64,000 bases of DNA from Dermatemys mawii (GCA_007922305.1 ML677326.1:59910870-59974869), one strand, 5' to 3'. Shown: positions 36,148 through 50,000, counted from the first letter of the stretch. Numbers and translations are program-made. The notes: generated by a model not told the origin, from the sequence alone.

Positions 36148-36562
36148 CAGGGGTAGCCAACCTGAGTCTGAGATGGAGCCAGAATTTACCAGTGTACATT
36201 GCCAAAGAGCCACAGTAATACATCAGCAGCCTCACATCAGCTCCCTCCCCCCGCACCCTGCTCCCAGCACCTCCCACCCACTGACAGCTCTCCCCACACC
36301 TCCAAATCAGCTATTTCGTGGCATGTAGGAGACTGGGGTGTGGGAAGGAGTGAGGGGATGGCTGGCTCAGGGTAGGGGGCGGGAAGGGTGGAGTGAGGGC
36401 AGGGCCTGTAGCAGAGTCAGGGGTTGAACAGTGAGCACCCCTAGCACACTGGAAAGTTGGTGCCTGCAGCTCCAGCCCAGGAGTCGGTGCCTATACAAAG
36501 AGATGCATATTAACTTCTGAAGAGCCACATGTGGCTCCAGAGCCACAGGTTGGCCACCCCTG
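36148..36562. mobile_element. Non-autonomous hAT transposon (CAGGGGTAGCCAACCTG termini)
   Basis: Terminal inverted repeats CAGGGGTAGCCAACCTG and CAGGTTGGCCACCCCTG enclose 415 bp. The flanks agctagag (36140-36147) and tgctagag (36563-36570) match at 7 of 8 positions, as expected for hAT. Next to the right end lies 'gagccacatgtggctccaga'. No transposase is encoded. The interior is related to 5402-5767. Confidence 0.9.
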
Positions 36563-36570
36563 TGCTAGAG

Positions 36571-37113
36571 CATGGCTAGGAGTGAAGGAAAAAGTAAGAA
36601 GTAATGGCAGAAGGTGGAGACTAAAGGATCAGAGGGCTTTCCAGTGAACAAAATTGAGTTTTTTGTGGATAATGGCTCAATTGTCCACCATTGCAACAAC
36701 CCAGAAAAGTCAACAGAAGACAATTAAAGACAAGCCATAAACATCAAAGCTGCATGGAACTGAAAAGGAACGATATAAGAGCCATGGAATCAGCCCGTAT
36801 GTGAACAAAGACCAAAAAAACCTGATTCAGTATATCACAGGGCAGAGAAAGACAGTTTGGATCCATTCACTGAGAAGATACCTTGAAACAGAGAAGATGC
36901 TTCATGCAAAACTGAGTTCTGGCTATTTAGGGGCCATCAATTTCTGCAGAAGAGTGAAGTTTAGTGTGAGAATCAACTCTATTAGATATGAAAGGTAATG
37001 ATTAGTTAGGTGTAGACCCTAGTTTGCCTTTTATGATATTGTTTGGTATGTAACTATTTGTTTCCATCACTCACACTTGTTTGTCTTTGAATCTCTATTC
37101 TTTCTTACAATAC
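36571..37113. other. No gene seen
   Basis: Unassigned sequence between a hAT element and an LTR. Confidence 0.4.
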
Positions 37114-37118
37114 ATTTC

Positions 37119-37512
37119 TGTGGCAGAGAGCAGAGAGTTAACAGATGAGCCTGCACTCTGATCTCTTTGACACCCATTAATTCTCAGGAGACATCTGATT
37201 GGTAACTTGCTAATCAGGTTGGTGAGCTAATGAGCCAATTAGCCCATTAGCTCAAGACTGATAAAGAGACACAGGGAGGAAGTACTAGGCAAAGAGAGGA
37301 ACAGGGCAAGCTGAGCTCAGTCACACAGATGCCTCAAGGAAGGAAGACCACTGCTTCTCTTGGGCCCTGAGGAAAGGGCTGAAAGCACAGGAGTTGCTAT
37401 AAATAGTAGTGTTGCATGGGACTGTAAAATAAATGGCATTGTGGACACAAGCAGTAGAGTTAAAACCAGTTTCTGTGGCATGAAAAGACAGAAGTGGAGT
37501 GAGCCTGCAACA
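37119..37512 (+). mobile_element. Probable solo LTR
   Basis: It starts TGTGGCAGAG and ends CCTGCAACA. Flanks atttc (37114-37118) and gtttc (37513-37517) agree at 4 of 5 bases. A TATA-like 'gctataaatag' near 37398 and AATAAA near 37428 lie in the expected order for a plus-strand LTR. Confidence 0.55.
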
Positions 37513-37517
37513 GTTTC

Positions 37518-39039
37518 CTTTTGCTTTATTATAATCTAACTCCTGTGCACTGTATCATACAATTGTGGTGGCCTAGGGGTACACTGTTCCTTTGGGAGCA
37601 GGGCATCTGGGATTTCTGTGGGTATACAGTGATCAGGAGTTGGATATGACAGGAGAACACTTTGAATGGACTTGAGGGTGGGAATGCATTTATTCTCAAC
37701 CATCAGGGGTGTATAGCACCATGAAGAGTGCTTGAGTATCTGACAAGCTGGCTGAATTAGGGAGGTAACACCCAGCTTGCCCAGGCAAGACTCCCTCATG
37801 CTGGAGGCAAGTGGCAACAAGGAGACTCTAAGCCATGGGTGCCCTGAAAATGAACGCAGAACTGCCCCTCCTTTCCGTCCCCCAAAAGACACAGCAATGA
37901 TGGCCACAAATCACCCTACCAAAAGAAGATATCCTGCTGCACACGCTTCTCCCGCTTGGCAGAGGAGGGAAGAACAAACTCATCACTTCAGTTTTGCCAA
38001 CCTCAAGAGATCAAAAATCATGAGACTGGTCCAAACCTAGTGAGACTTTTCTTAAAGTCTCATTTATGTTTTTTGGAACTAAGTGATTAGTATTCCCTTT
38101 TTGCTAAAAAAGTTTATTTCCCCCATCTCTAAATCATTGCCCTCTAGGTCTCATCCTCACCATTGATAAACATAGACCTGACTATTTTAACAGTGTAATA
38201 ATGAAGGGCTCTTGAGAGAGCAATCCCAGAAGGAGAGTGACATCCTTAAATATGACTTCAAGCTGTGGTATCATTATCTCAGGAAAGTGAGGTGACAGAA
38301 ACTTCCCCTAAAAGAACAAAAGAGTCCACAGGACAAAAGGTAGGAAAGTCATTTGCACAACTGCACTGAATTCCATTTTCACCTATGTCACTTGCATATA
38401 GACTCCGTCAGTGTGCCCAAAAGCATCACCATTTTCTGTGTTCAACACGATGTTGAAGTAATGAAAGCAAAGGAGAAAATTCACCTCCTTCTGAGATTTT
38501 TCAGTAAGTGCTCAAATTGAGCAATACTTCCAGATCATAAATATGTTCGTACTTGCAGATCCCCTAGCAAATGAAGAGGATAAATAAGACCACCTAATTT
38601 CTGGAGCATTTAAAGATGTGTTAAGTGTTGTAAGATTGTGGTTTAATCTCTGTGAAGTATGTACTGTGGAAATCCTGACAAAGGCAAATGTCAGACTATT
38701 GCAGAATCCATTAGTGGGCTATGAAGAAATTATAGCTAACACCCTGACAAAAAGGGTCTTCATTTATGTGGATAAGACAATGAGAAAGTGCTAGCCTGAA
38801 TATCTTGGGTTAAGAAGTACTTGATTTCCTCAATTTGGGCAAAAAAGAATGAAAATGCCATTGAGAAGATATATGCAGAAAACAAGTGAAATCTGTAGAC
38901 ATGGTAGTGAGACCCAATGCCCTGCTCTCACAGAGAGAAGTAGCTGAAGTGATAAAGCTGAACACTCTTCACCAATCTGACAGGGCCAAGTGGTATTGTA
39001 AAGATACACACTTTTTCCTGTTATTTATTGGAGGATTGG
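37518..39039. other. No gene seen
   Basis: About 1.5 kb; the overlapping frames at 37536-38040 carry no recognisable domain. Confidence 0.4.
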
Positions 39040-39330
39040 ATCCACAATGGGATTTTTCATTGTGACACTGAGCATCAGAACACTTACCTTGCAGGTGCCT
39101 AGAAAAATCTCTAGAACAGTATTGGTATTAATAAAGCCTGAGTTAGGTACCTGGGAGCAGTAATGACAATGAAAGGGGAGAGACAGGCATGTAAAAATGT
39201 GATCCCAGAGCACTGACCTGAGATTGCTATTCAGACCCTCTCTTCTCGTCACACAGAGTGGGGAATTGAACTGGGTTCTTTCACCTCCTGAGTGAGTACC
39301 CTAATCACGAGACTAAAGGTTGTAAGGGAA
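39040..39330 (-). mobile_element. tRNA-derived/CORE-SINE-like fragment
   Basis: On the minus strand, 'tagtctcgtgattagggtac' resembles a tRNA A-box region, and 'gaacccagttcaattcccc' a B-box about 35 nt later, the head of an ancient SINE. The body downstream is degenerate. Confidence 0.5.
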
Positions 39331-42300
39331 TTCATCCTCCTCTGGCTGTCTTGAGAAGAGTTAAGTGGCCTCTGTGCACACCTAACAAATCAGGCCGCAC
39401 ATCTGAGATAGGTGGAGGTGTGTTTATTTTCCCTCAGCTCCTGAATCGTGCTGGGGCTTGAGGCTCCCAGATGTCTAGTCAGGGAACAGTGTACATGCCC
39501 AGAGGCAGAAACACAGGTGTCAAGAGAACTTCTCCAGTGAAAGATGTTGAGTGAGTTCAGGTGCCTTCATGGTTAGGTGGCAGCCAAGCAAGGGTTTTGT
39601 GGATTGTAGTAGCTTCTACATCTGGAGTTTAGGCACCAAAGTACCTAGGTGGATCCAGGTCGATGTTACAAGACCCTTGAATGAGCTATGTGACCAAAAT
39701 CAGAAATGGAATTGGAGAACAAAATAAGAGGAGAGGCTCAACAATATCCCCTCATTTTGCATACCCATACAGTGCACATGTTTTTCCTTGTAATCTAACT
39801 GAAAAGTTAGTATGGGGCTATACCAAAGAATCTGACAAATGTGTGATTGGTTGTCCTATCAAAAGCCTCAGTGATGTTGACAAGATGTACTCAGGTTGTA
39901 ATAAAGCGTTATACCATACTGTCCAGGTGCTTCAAATCTGCTGAACATTTATTGAAGAAAGGTAACCATAATTGACTCCTTCCACAGTCCATGTCTTATT
40001 TAATGAGTCAAGAAATCAAACATGACAGATGTCAAGTAACCAAATTACAGCATCGACCTTTGCAATACAAAGGCTTCCTGACAAAGTTTAATAGTTTAAT
40101 TTTAATCTGGGAAAATTCATCCTTCAGGAAGTGACTGTCTTGACCTGCAGTTCATAAAATACTGTGCAGAGCCCTAGTCCACAGAGACAGCAACTATGGA
40201 TATCATACGCATTGCAGAAGTCAACAGACATCAGCTTGATGAGGAAAGCTTTCAGTTACTGTCATAGTTATTTGCTGCTGATTCCAGTCATAAAATGGAT
40301 TCTTTCAGCCTCTGATTTTTCAAAATAGGAATGTGGAGAAAGGATGGAAATACATCTTGGCCTCAGGGAGAGAATGATACCTGAAATTTTCTTTGATGCT
40401 GAATGGTTATTAGAGCTATATATGCTTAATTCACAGGAATCATACTGCTTGAGATCATTATCTGTAGAGAAAGACATGGAAGTGTCATTTTACCTTTCCT
40501 TAAATAGCTGGAGAGCCATGTGCGAATATCACTTTTACTTATCTGGTGAGTAGTCATGCCTGATCTGAAGAGCAACATAACTAGAGAACTGTTACATTAG
40601 CTGTCAAGCATTTGAAGAAAAGTGTTCCAGTAAAGGAAATATAAAATGACCAGAAATTTACTCTGCAAGAAAGTAAGACTGGAGACAGCTTTTCATTACA
40701 AAGCCAGCAAACTTTCCGAAAGATCCAAAAACATAAGTTGGATTGAGCTGTTATTTTCTGGGATACTATACCTGCATTTCTCTGATGGCCCAGATTATTT
40801 TCTGCAAAATACAAACTTATTTATCTGCTTTGAGATCTAGAAATGAAAAAGTGCTATATAAGTTAAATACTGTATTAATAATCTGATACATTAAATTTCC
40901 AACTCTTATGATTTCAGACAAAGTACTCCGAATACAAACCATGTTGTTTTTACAGGTCAGTCCAACACCCCCTGAGATCAATGAGTGGGACTATGCCAAC
41001 TCTGCACAGCCAGATAGAAACAGTGAGTGAAATCCCAATTCCATTAAAATCAATGAGAAAACTCCCATTCACTTCAATGGGGTGACCATTTCACTTAATA
41101 TCTGTATATGTGCAAAGTCCCATTACTGACAATAAGCCTAAGAACACAGGCTTTATGAATCAGTGTTTTGGGAACACTGGCTCCTCCCACATCAACCTGG
41201 AGCCACTTGCAGGCATCTGAAGCACCTGCTCAGGCAGTCCACAGCTATACACTAGATATTACAGAGCAGCTCCATACTGGTCTACCAGCATGAAAGTGGC
41301 TGACAAGTCCTCTTGCCTTGCCTTTCCATAAATTGGCCCATTTGTGCAGCAGAACTATAGTGATACCAATAAATTATAGTTCTGGATGAAACACACACTT
41401 GCATACAATGAGAAACAGTACAAGTGTCAACAAGTAACATTGCCTATTTTCTGTCTTCCTTGAACAGAAATGTCCAAAAAGCATAGTATTTGAAAACATT
41501 CAAATATATAAATACTGCCTTTCTCCAAAATTGAGATTCAGTGGTGTAAATTCAGATAGTTTCTAAATTAACTAACATGAGATCAGAAAACTGGGCATTT
41601 TATCTGTGAAGACAAGAAACATTAGTAGTAATTGATGAAATTATGTTCTCAACATGCTTCAGATATGACTTCACCATCTGGATTATTAGTCTGAAGAAAT
41701 GCCAAATGTTCACTGTTGAATCTACTGACATTTCTGAAATGGAAAACGGAATCTATCCTCTATATTTATTCTTTCCACATTTCTGAGTACCATGTTAGTG
41801 TATTTTAATGTACAAAAAGAAGAGGGTGCCTGAAAAAAAAATCCAGTTCTTACTAACTGTGAGATGTAAATAAAAGATACCATAGTGTAAAATTAAAAAT
41901 CACCTAGGAGTACCTGGGTAAGGAATTGTTGTATTGGCTAACCACAGTAAAAAGCTTTGGTAATACTCCCATATTATTTGATCCTAGTCAGCGAAGTTAA
42001 AGGAATAAAAAACACATACAAAACCTTGTATTGATTTTTTAAAAGTACAAATCGAAAAGTATATTTATTATTCCATGTAATACCAGATTATAAAAAGAAA
42101 TTTAATACAGCAGTGATTAAACAGGGAAGTGGCAATAAAGTGATTAATCAAGCAAATTATTTGCCTTTTGTTATTGGTTACTGTGATTATCTTTCAGTAG
42201 TCTTTTTGTTATTTGAATTCTATGCTCTGTGCATGAAGGCTACAAAGATTAAGCAGAACATAAATTAAGAAAAAGATAGGTATGCAAATAATATGGTTGC

Positions 42301-44199
42301 AGATAGAGATAACAGCATTATAAAATATCCACTTTGTAGTCATATTCCAAATTTTCCCAACCTTTTTGTCACCTTTGTTAAACTACCTTTTTTTGTTTTA
42401 CATTTCAGGCTATCATACACTGTAAAGACTATTCTACTGCTTAATTATATTTCTATTTTGTATAACATCTGTGGGGCCCTGTCCTGCTTCCCTTAATTTT
42501 AGTGGTACAGGATCAAGGCATAAAATAATTGAGTAATAGTAACACTCAATCTACTACAATAATAATGGATATTGGACTGATTTTCCTCTCTCGCAAGAGT
42601 AAGTGGAATTTCCAGGATGCTAAATTTTTATTTGAGTCACTTTTCAGCTAGAACCACATTTTAATGAAAATGTATTTAATTTAAATAGTAACTGTATTAG
42701 AAATACAATTATTTCATCTAAACTATTTTAAAGGACTCTTCTGGTAGGCCCATATGTAATTCTTTGGCCTAAGTATCTGGGGTTTTCTTTCTTTTTCTTT
42801 TTTGCACGTGATACTAGATAGAATTAAGATGCTGCATTTTGATCGTCTGTTATTGATCCGAATCAATGTTCTCTCTAACTTTTCATGGAGCTGATCAAGC
42901 CTTCATGCTCTAAGAGACATAATTTTACTGAACAACCATGAAAACAAATAATGAAAAATGAATGGGCAAAGTTTGTAAATATTATTATTACTTTCCTGAG
43001 CTGTATATTTTTATTAATCCGTTAGGATTTGGCTTTTATTGTGACTGCAGGGAATGATTTCATACATCAGCATCCCTATTAAACTAACATTTAGATCACC
43101 TACATTGCCCCTTGCTCCAGTGTCACTGCTTCTCCCTGGTCACATCTCCTCTTAATAGCCACAATCCAGTAATTTACTATTACTTCCTCCAGATACTACC
43201 AGCCTCTGCCTCGTGTCACATTTTGCTGTCACTTCTCTTTGTCTGCCCCAACACATTTCCCTTTCACTGCTGGTTCATTTTCTCTCCATCTGCTCCAACC
43301 AATGCCTTTCCCATTTTTGTGAGTCACTTATGCCTCATTGTCCTATGTCAGTTCCCCCAATTCCACCATGTATTGACAGAATTGATTCTCTGTAAGAGAA
43401 TGGGATTTCCAATCTTTCATCCTTTATCCTTCCAGCCTTTCCTGAGAGCTCTTCTGAGCAGTGCTCCTTGTCTACTTGCCATAGAGAAAAGGAGGAACTA
43501 CAGAAGGGGCTAGAGGTGGTCTATATATACAGTTTGGTAGGACAAAAGGCTGGGAAGTCAGATCAAAGGTACCACTTGCCTACAAAACAAGGTCAGTGCA
43601 GGCTGAAGATTCCAGGAAAGGGAGTTTCAGACAGTGGCTCTGCTTGAGTACTTGGAGCGGTAGATAGCTTCCTAGGCCTCTTGTGCTTCAAGAATTCTTC
43701 CATTGCTAAAGCTCTTCTTCTGCTCTGGAGCTGCAGAAATAGTGCAGATATGCATGCTGCTTTCGTGTGTGTAACGAGTAACCATTCTGAGGACACCCTG
43801 TTTCTATCCCATAAACATGGAAATGAGGAGCTGAATCTCCCCCAGTGAACAAAAATTCCCAACTGGACTGAAAATGAATGAGCTACTCTGGATTATGTTT
43901 CCTTTTAATATATTGAGTTACTTCAGTAAGTAAACCAAATTAAGAAAATTATAGGCATCAGTTCAGTTTTTCCAGTGACATTAATGAGCTTTAAAGTTCA
44001 AGGTATTTTTGTCTTGCATTAAAATAAATGATGCCTTTTTCCTTGATGAAATTAAATTCAACTTGATTACCAAAGGGGTCAGCAACGGTGGCAAAATCCA
44101 TTGCCTCCACTATAGTTTTGTTTTCTATTTGCAGCTTTTGATTCCTTAAAGTGTCTTGCTTTCAGACACTTCCCTCCTCCCTCCATAAAACAAAAGAAA
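39331..44199. other. No gene seen; 4.9 kb mostly AT-rich
   Basis: Only short ORFs occur. Positions 41031-41095 ('gtgaaatcccaattccatt' and the inverted '...ggggtgaccatttcac') are the recurring palindromic motif. A 66-nt open segment with good splice signals (40957-41022) is discussed as a finding but not called an exon. The stretch 43080-43520 is pyrimidine-rich and unassigned. Confidence 0.4.
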
Positions 44200-44400
44200 T
44201 TAAGGGTTCTGGTGCCACTGGGGATCAGCGGATTTATTATTGTTCTAACTAGAATCAAACCTGTTTTGCAGAGCAAATGGCATGCTGTATTCTGAGCCAG
44301 CTGTAGATTCTGTAGATTTGGCAGTTGCATTCTTAGGTACAAAAAACTCCAGTAATCAAACCTGGAGGTCAGCTGGGCATGGATCTCTTGAGGTTGAGTC
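44200..44400 (-). pseudogene. LINE ORF2 C-terminal fragment (L2/CR1 clade)
   Basis: The minus-strand frame includes QLTSRFDYWSFLYLRMQLP and then LQLAQNTACHLLC. This fits the 'F..SRLDYCN.LY.GLP...L..LQ..QNAAARLL' block near the C-terminus of L2/CR1-type ORF2. No flanking domains survive. Confidence 0.6.
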
Positions 44401-46754
44401 TGAAAACAGACAGGGCACAATCTTCTTGGTAGACAGAGATTGGAAAAGGCAGGGCATTTTTTGTGACCATGGCTGTTTGAGTTTTCAGAAACATTGCAGA
44501 GGACAAGTGAATGTACATAAAACTCATGAGACCACGATGAAGTTATGATGGACCTAGATCACAATCAATTAAATTTTTTTTGCAGTGTGGTCAATTGTCT
44601 GATCAATTACAGGTCCCAACATGACATATAATGATCATGTTCACATATTCATACTCAGTGCATTTAGTGTGTGCTCACTCCAGCATTTAATCTGATGTGA
44701 GAGTGAAATCACATGTCTCTTATGTTACAGAGCTAGGTGTACTTCTGTCCCTCTCTAGTCTCTTTGTGTGACCCTTTTAGGTGTCAGGCCTCAGCTTTTT
44801 ATCTATGTTGGGTGTAATCACACAATTCTCCCACTCTCAGAGTTGGCCACTGGGCTAAAGTACCCTGTGTATCAACTGTGCTTATCCAGATGGTCCATCT
44901 GGATTTGATACCAACCCTTCTTCCCTACAGGAGTATAGAGTGGTTAAATAGCCTTCTTAAAACAAAGTATTGTTTATTTTAACAGTAGGAACAAAGCATT
45001 TTAGAGAGAAAAGATCTTAAAACAACAGACTATATGCATGATTATCTTACCTAATGGCTTATCGTGCTCTAATAGTAACCTAGGCAGGCCTTGCTTCTTT
45101 AGATACTATAACGGGCGCATGCACCTTCGTCTAGTTCCCCTGAAAAACTCCTCCACTCTTTTGGGAGAGAGAGACCCTTTTTAAATTGCTGTAGTCCTTT
45201 TAGTCTACTGTGTTCCCAGGCAGTGGCCCTTCTGGACAACATTAGTTTAGCAAGTGAGCTGAGGAGGAGGTAAAATTGTTACAGCCCTCCAGCTACAGAG
45301 CTCTGACAATTTAGCTCAAGCTGTGGCAATTAACACGTATAGCTCTAGAGGTCCCCATTCAAGTCCTGATATGCTGACCAAGAGGGCAGCAGTCACACTA
45401 ATAGTCTAGGCATTGTCCCTTAACAGCCCTTGTGTATTTGTGGTAAAGTGGCTTATCTCAAACCATTATGTTTTATTTTTGTTGTTTTTCCTTACTTCCC
45501 GTTTTTCCCTATGAAATTAAACCAATATGCTCATACAATAAACATCCAGTTATTAACTGGACTGACATAGTATTCAGACATTATTATAGAGCACCTCTGA
45601 TTCTAGCACACTCTATGTTACTGAGCCAGATCCATCCCAGTGAGTGCAGTAAGATGCAAACTGCAACTCCCTATGCCAGCAAGATACAATACTCTCCAGT
45701 GGAAATTTGCTCATAGAGGGCAGAAGGCATTTCCAGCCTCAGGGGTTAGATTGGAGAAGCAGTATTAATTTGTGGCCAAAGCTCCGTAGGATCCTACCAG
45801 TAAAGGCTGCTGAAGAGGTTCACTAAATCACCGCATTTCTCCAACTGCCTTGTCCAGCTGTCCTAGCCTAACACAGCACAGTTTTGAGGAGTGCTTGAAC
45901 CCCTTCATGCCCTGGCAGAGAATAGGTTATGGCTGCCTTATGTGGATGCAAAGTACTTTGAACAACTTTCCAGTGATGGAGTGCTATGATGGGGTGAATC
46001 CAATCAGCTGTAGTGCAGAAAGATGTGTTATATGGTGCTAAGTCAGAAGCAGTCTCCTGTTGACATTGCAAAGAACCTCCTTCATTAGTAGTAAAAGATT
46101 TGTGCCACTGTCTTGGTGGATCAGTTTTTACCAGTGACAGGTAATTTTGTCAATTTCATCAAAGATCTCTGAAGCAGTTCTTAATTATTCATAATTTATG
46201 CAGGGCAGATGTGAGAGGCCTTGGGACCTGGAATACAATTTTACATTTTGTATTGCATGATGTAAGTGTAAACAAACAAGAAACCAGCTCATTGCTATAG
46301 GCATTCTGCTGATGAAGAAGAATGCTGTGTTTAGAACAGTGATCTGTGTTCAAAGTAAATGGCATACCATATGAACAAATCTAAACTCCAAAACTATGTT
46401 GATGGTTTCTTGTTCAACCTGTGCATGGGTTTTGTCAGTTGCATTCAGTTTTGTCGATGGAAAAGGAATTTAGTTTCTTGTCCCCGTTTGGAAGTGCAAA
46501 AGCGATGCTTGCTTCAAAACTATAAGCAGAGTATCACAGGAGAAATGCATAGGAAATCCTAGATCAAAACAAATCAGTTCATTTTAGCAACAGCCCTGCT
46601 TGTTAAAACATACCGTACTGTTTCACATTCTTGGCCACTTCCACTATATTGATGGTAGGCAGGTTTTCCAAGGATTGCCATGTTGAAGAATACCCAGAAA
46701 TAATCTTAGTTACAGACTTGTGCTGAGGATTCCAAAATTGTATCTATCATAACT
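44401..46754. other. No gene seen; possible minus-strand LTR remnant at 44740-45400
   Basis: At 44974-44979 the minus strand has AATAAA within 'gttaaaataaacaatac', and downstream text ('gggagagagagaccctttt') resembles reptile LTRs from memory. No termini could be fixed. Confidence 0.3.
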
Positions 46755-46965
46755 GGTGAGGAATGAGGGAGATGATACTTTTGTGGTTAAGGTACTGGCC
46801 AGGGATTTAGGAAACTTGATTTCTACTAACATTCTTCAAGGGATATCTTGTGTGACCTATTGTTAATCATTTAACTTTTCTGTGCCAAAGTTTCCTAATT
46901 TGTATGGGGATAATACTCCATTATCTCCTTGGCTAAAAGAATTGTATATCCACATAAGCAAACTC
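46755..46965 (+). mobile_element. MIR-type SINE fragment
   Basis: The sequence 'ttgtggttaaggtactggcc', then 'acttttctgtgccaaagttt' and 'cctaatttgtatggggataa' follows the MIR layout: tRNA-like head, core, and 'tgtgcctcagtttcc..tgtaaaatggggataa' end. Confidence 0.7.
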
Positions 46966-47639
46966 CTATCCATATCAATGAAATCTGTTTTGTTTCCAAA
47001 TTTGATTTTTCTCATCTTGGTTTGTCCCTGCTTGGTTTGTCTCTTTTATTTGTCATGGCAGCTCTTTTCAGTGTAAGTTTGCCATTCTGCTCTTAGCAAT
47101 ACTGATCTTTTTATATCAGCTAAAGAGGGAGGGTAGATTTTTCAAATGGCAGTCTCCATTTGTGCATGCACAACTTGAAAGGAAATCCAAGGTGAAATTT
47201 GTCATTCTGGGTCTCATTTTCAATGGGACAGGGCTGATGTTTGTGGTTTCATGACTTTGAAGACTCTTGTACCTACATGCGCACTTTCTGTGCACAGTCT
47301 CCTGTATACACACACAATGAGATTTGTGTACATACAGGTGTAAACCTCTATTACTTGTGTAGGCAAGTGATGGAATTTGTCATCTGAAAGTGCAAGGGAG
47401 TGTACAAAAAACATGCATACTGGAATATGTATATGCAAACCCAGGGTAGAGAACTGGGTGAAACATAGCCCCCCGCCTTGAAAATTAGAGCTAGAGAATG
47501 CCAAATTTAACCTTGGGTTTCCTATTTTGTTGTTTTTTATGTTCCAGAATCTTAATCTTAAAGAGTGAGTTTTAAATATATAAATGATGTGGTACATGTA
47601 CAAGCTGAGGGGAATGGGCTGGCAAGAACACATCACACT

Positions 47640-47735
47640 TGCATAGGGAGGCAGAAAGGTTTCGTAGTTAAGATACTAGAATGGGACTCTGTAATCAATT
47701 CCCAGCTCTATCAGAGACTTTGGACCATATCCAGC
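47640..47735 (+). mobile_element. MIR-type SINE head fragment
   Basis: 'gtttcgtagttaagatacta' and 'aatcaattcccagctctat' resemble the MIR tRNA-like head with its B-box region. The 3' part is missing. Confidence 0.5.
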
Positions 47736-47939
47736 CTCTGTTCTGCCTACTTTCATTCTCCTATAACCCTTCTCCTGGCCAGGGTAAACCCACTAACCAC
47801 AGCCACTTCCCTCTATCTCTCTTCTGCTATCTAGTCTGTTGAGTGGTCTTTCTGTCATTGTGGATGGGGGTATGCAGATTTGTAGCAGGTATCCGAGCTA
47901 TTAATTTGTGTGTATTGAATTAGATATTCCCGAGGCACG

Positions 47940-48235
47940 ACTAAGGGTATTTTTTCAGTGCAGAGTTAGCTCAAGTTATCCACGCTTGAGTTTTTGTCTC
48001 TTGAGTTAGCCTAACCCTAGTGAGAGCAGTCACATTGCAAACTAACACTTGAGCTGCACAGATTGTTGGGATTAGCAACACACAGCAGCTGCAGCCCCGT
48101 TCTATTACTAGCTCAAGAGTCAGCAGCATTGCACATCAACTCGTTCCCCCTAACAGCCCAGCTAGTGCAAGTTTAAAGCATCAGTTAGCATGAGCTAGAG
48201 ACTCTTGTGTCTGGCCAGGAGTCAGGTTAGGGGCA
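47940..48235. mobile_element. Worn MITE-like element
   Basis: Begins 'ctaagggtattttttcagtg' and carries repeated 'agctcaag', 'gagttagc' and 'cttgagct' words in both orientations, like other turtle elements with '...cagtgtagacataccctta' ends. The right border is unclear. Confidence 0.45.
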
Positions 48236-49370
48236 ATACTGCGGTACAGAAAGCTCTTAAGCAGCAGCACCTACTGAGGATGTAGTACCTTCCTTAGGAT
48301 GTTTGAAAGTGTTAGATCAGCAGCCATGCCCTTAAACATGCTCTTCTTTTGGCCCTTTCTTCCTGCTGTGCATTCAGGACCTTCTGTGGCAACTCTCACC
48401 CCTTTTCGAAGACATCATGAGTGGCCAGTAAAAAAACTTCTAGTTACCCAAAATACCAATTTCACATGTGATGACTCTTGAAATTTCTGGCCAAAATATA
48501 TATAGAATTAAGGAATTAAACCACTTTTGTAGATGCAGTTTGCAAGCTTGACAACTGATAAAACAGTACTTAAATTGGCATAAGTAAAAAGACTGGATCC
48601 AAATCAAATTAGAAAAGTCTAATAGAACCTACTAGAAGAGGTGATCAATGAACTGTACATTCTCTGAGAATAGCTGGAGATGAACCGTTAGTATGCTGGC
48701 GAATGGATAGAAAATTGTTATAAAATAAATTGTCTATAGGGAGCTCAATCATCAAGAAATTACTGGTTGTGTTTGGAAGGATAAAGAAAATGATGAACAT
48801 TTCAAAAATAAATCTTAGAAGAACTGTCTTTGTTTCTTCCAAATTTGAAAGTAGATGTTTCGAAAAATGTCTTCTGTAGCTAGAAGGGCAAGCTCTCTGT
48901 TTACGTTGTATCTAGTTATCAGAAACGGATTTCACATATAGAAACAACAAACAAACTTGAAGTTTTAGAACAGGTGACACCATGCTGTACAGTAACTTTT
49001 AAACTTGTTTCAGAACAAGACATTTTAACTGTGCAAGCCATAATATTGATATAGGGGCAAAGATGAAATGTTGGAACCAAAAACAATGTATGCAAGTAAA
49101 AATCGACTTATTAATATCATGGCAAAACATAACGATTGTGGATTACTGGTACAAATATGACTGCAAGAGAAATATTAATTGGAATGCAAGACAATGGTAA
49201 AGTGTCTTTCATTTTCATTATCGCTTTTTTCTACTTCTTCTCCTATTAATAACATATTAATCCCAAGGAAATTTGCAATCTTGAGGTTTAAGATGAGATT
49301 TTTAACTGTTTCCTAAATAACATCATAACAACAATACACTGCAATTTTTATGGTGTTACTTTTAACTTTA
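48236..49370. other. No gene seen
   Basis: AT-rich and unassigned. Confidence 0.4.
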
Positions 49371-50000
49371 AAAGTATTATGGAGTCAAGCAGGCAGAACT
49401 CCCTCAGCAGCTTTTGGAAGGAACTGATAAAGTAAGTGTCAAAAACGGCTTCCTGGAGCTTCAACAGAAGGAACTGCACAAGGCAGAGAACAGGCCTGAA
49501 ATCATTTCTAGTCCTATATTAACAGATGGTGTTGGATCACAGTCCCAGGAAGAACGTGCATCAAATGTTAAGACGTGAAAACTAGTATTGTAATTGATGG
49601 CAACTGAATATATACTGAACATACGTAACAAATACAAATATGAACATATACTGAATATATGTAACAAATCTACATTTGTAAGTTGCACTTGCACGATAAA
49701 GAGATTGCACTACAGTAATTGTATGTTGTGAACTGAAAAATATTTCTTATCTATTTCACAAAGCAAATATTTATCATTAAAAATAATATAAAGTAAGCAC
49801 TGTATATTTTGTATTCTGTGTTGTAACTGAAATCAATATATTTTAAAATGTAAAAACATCCAAAAAATTTTATAGTAAATTTAAATTGGCATTCTATTAT
49901 TGTTTATTGTTTAGCGGGGTGATTAAAACTGTGATTAATCGTGACTATTTTTTTAATCTCGCAGTTAATTACGACTGGTTTTTTAGTCATTTGACAGCCC
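49371..50000 (+). mobile_element. 3' part of a hAT-like element ('gattaatcgcg' family)
   Basis: 'agagattgcactacagtaat', 'gtaagcactgtatattttgt' and 'gtgattaatcgtgac' end in 'catttgacagccca', the right terminus of a turtle repeat with 'agggctgtc' ends. The upstream limit is approximate and no transposase frame survives. Confidence 0.6.
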
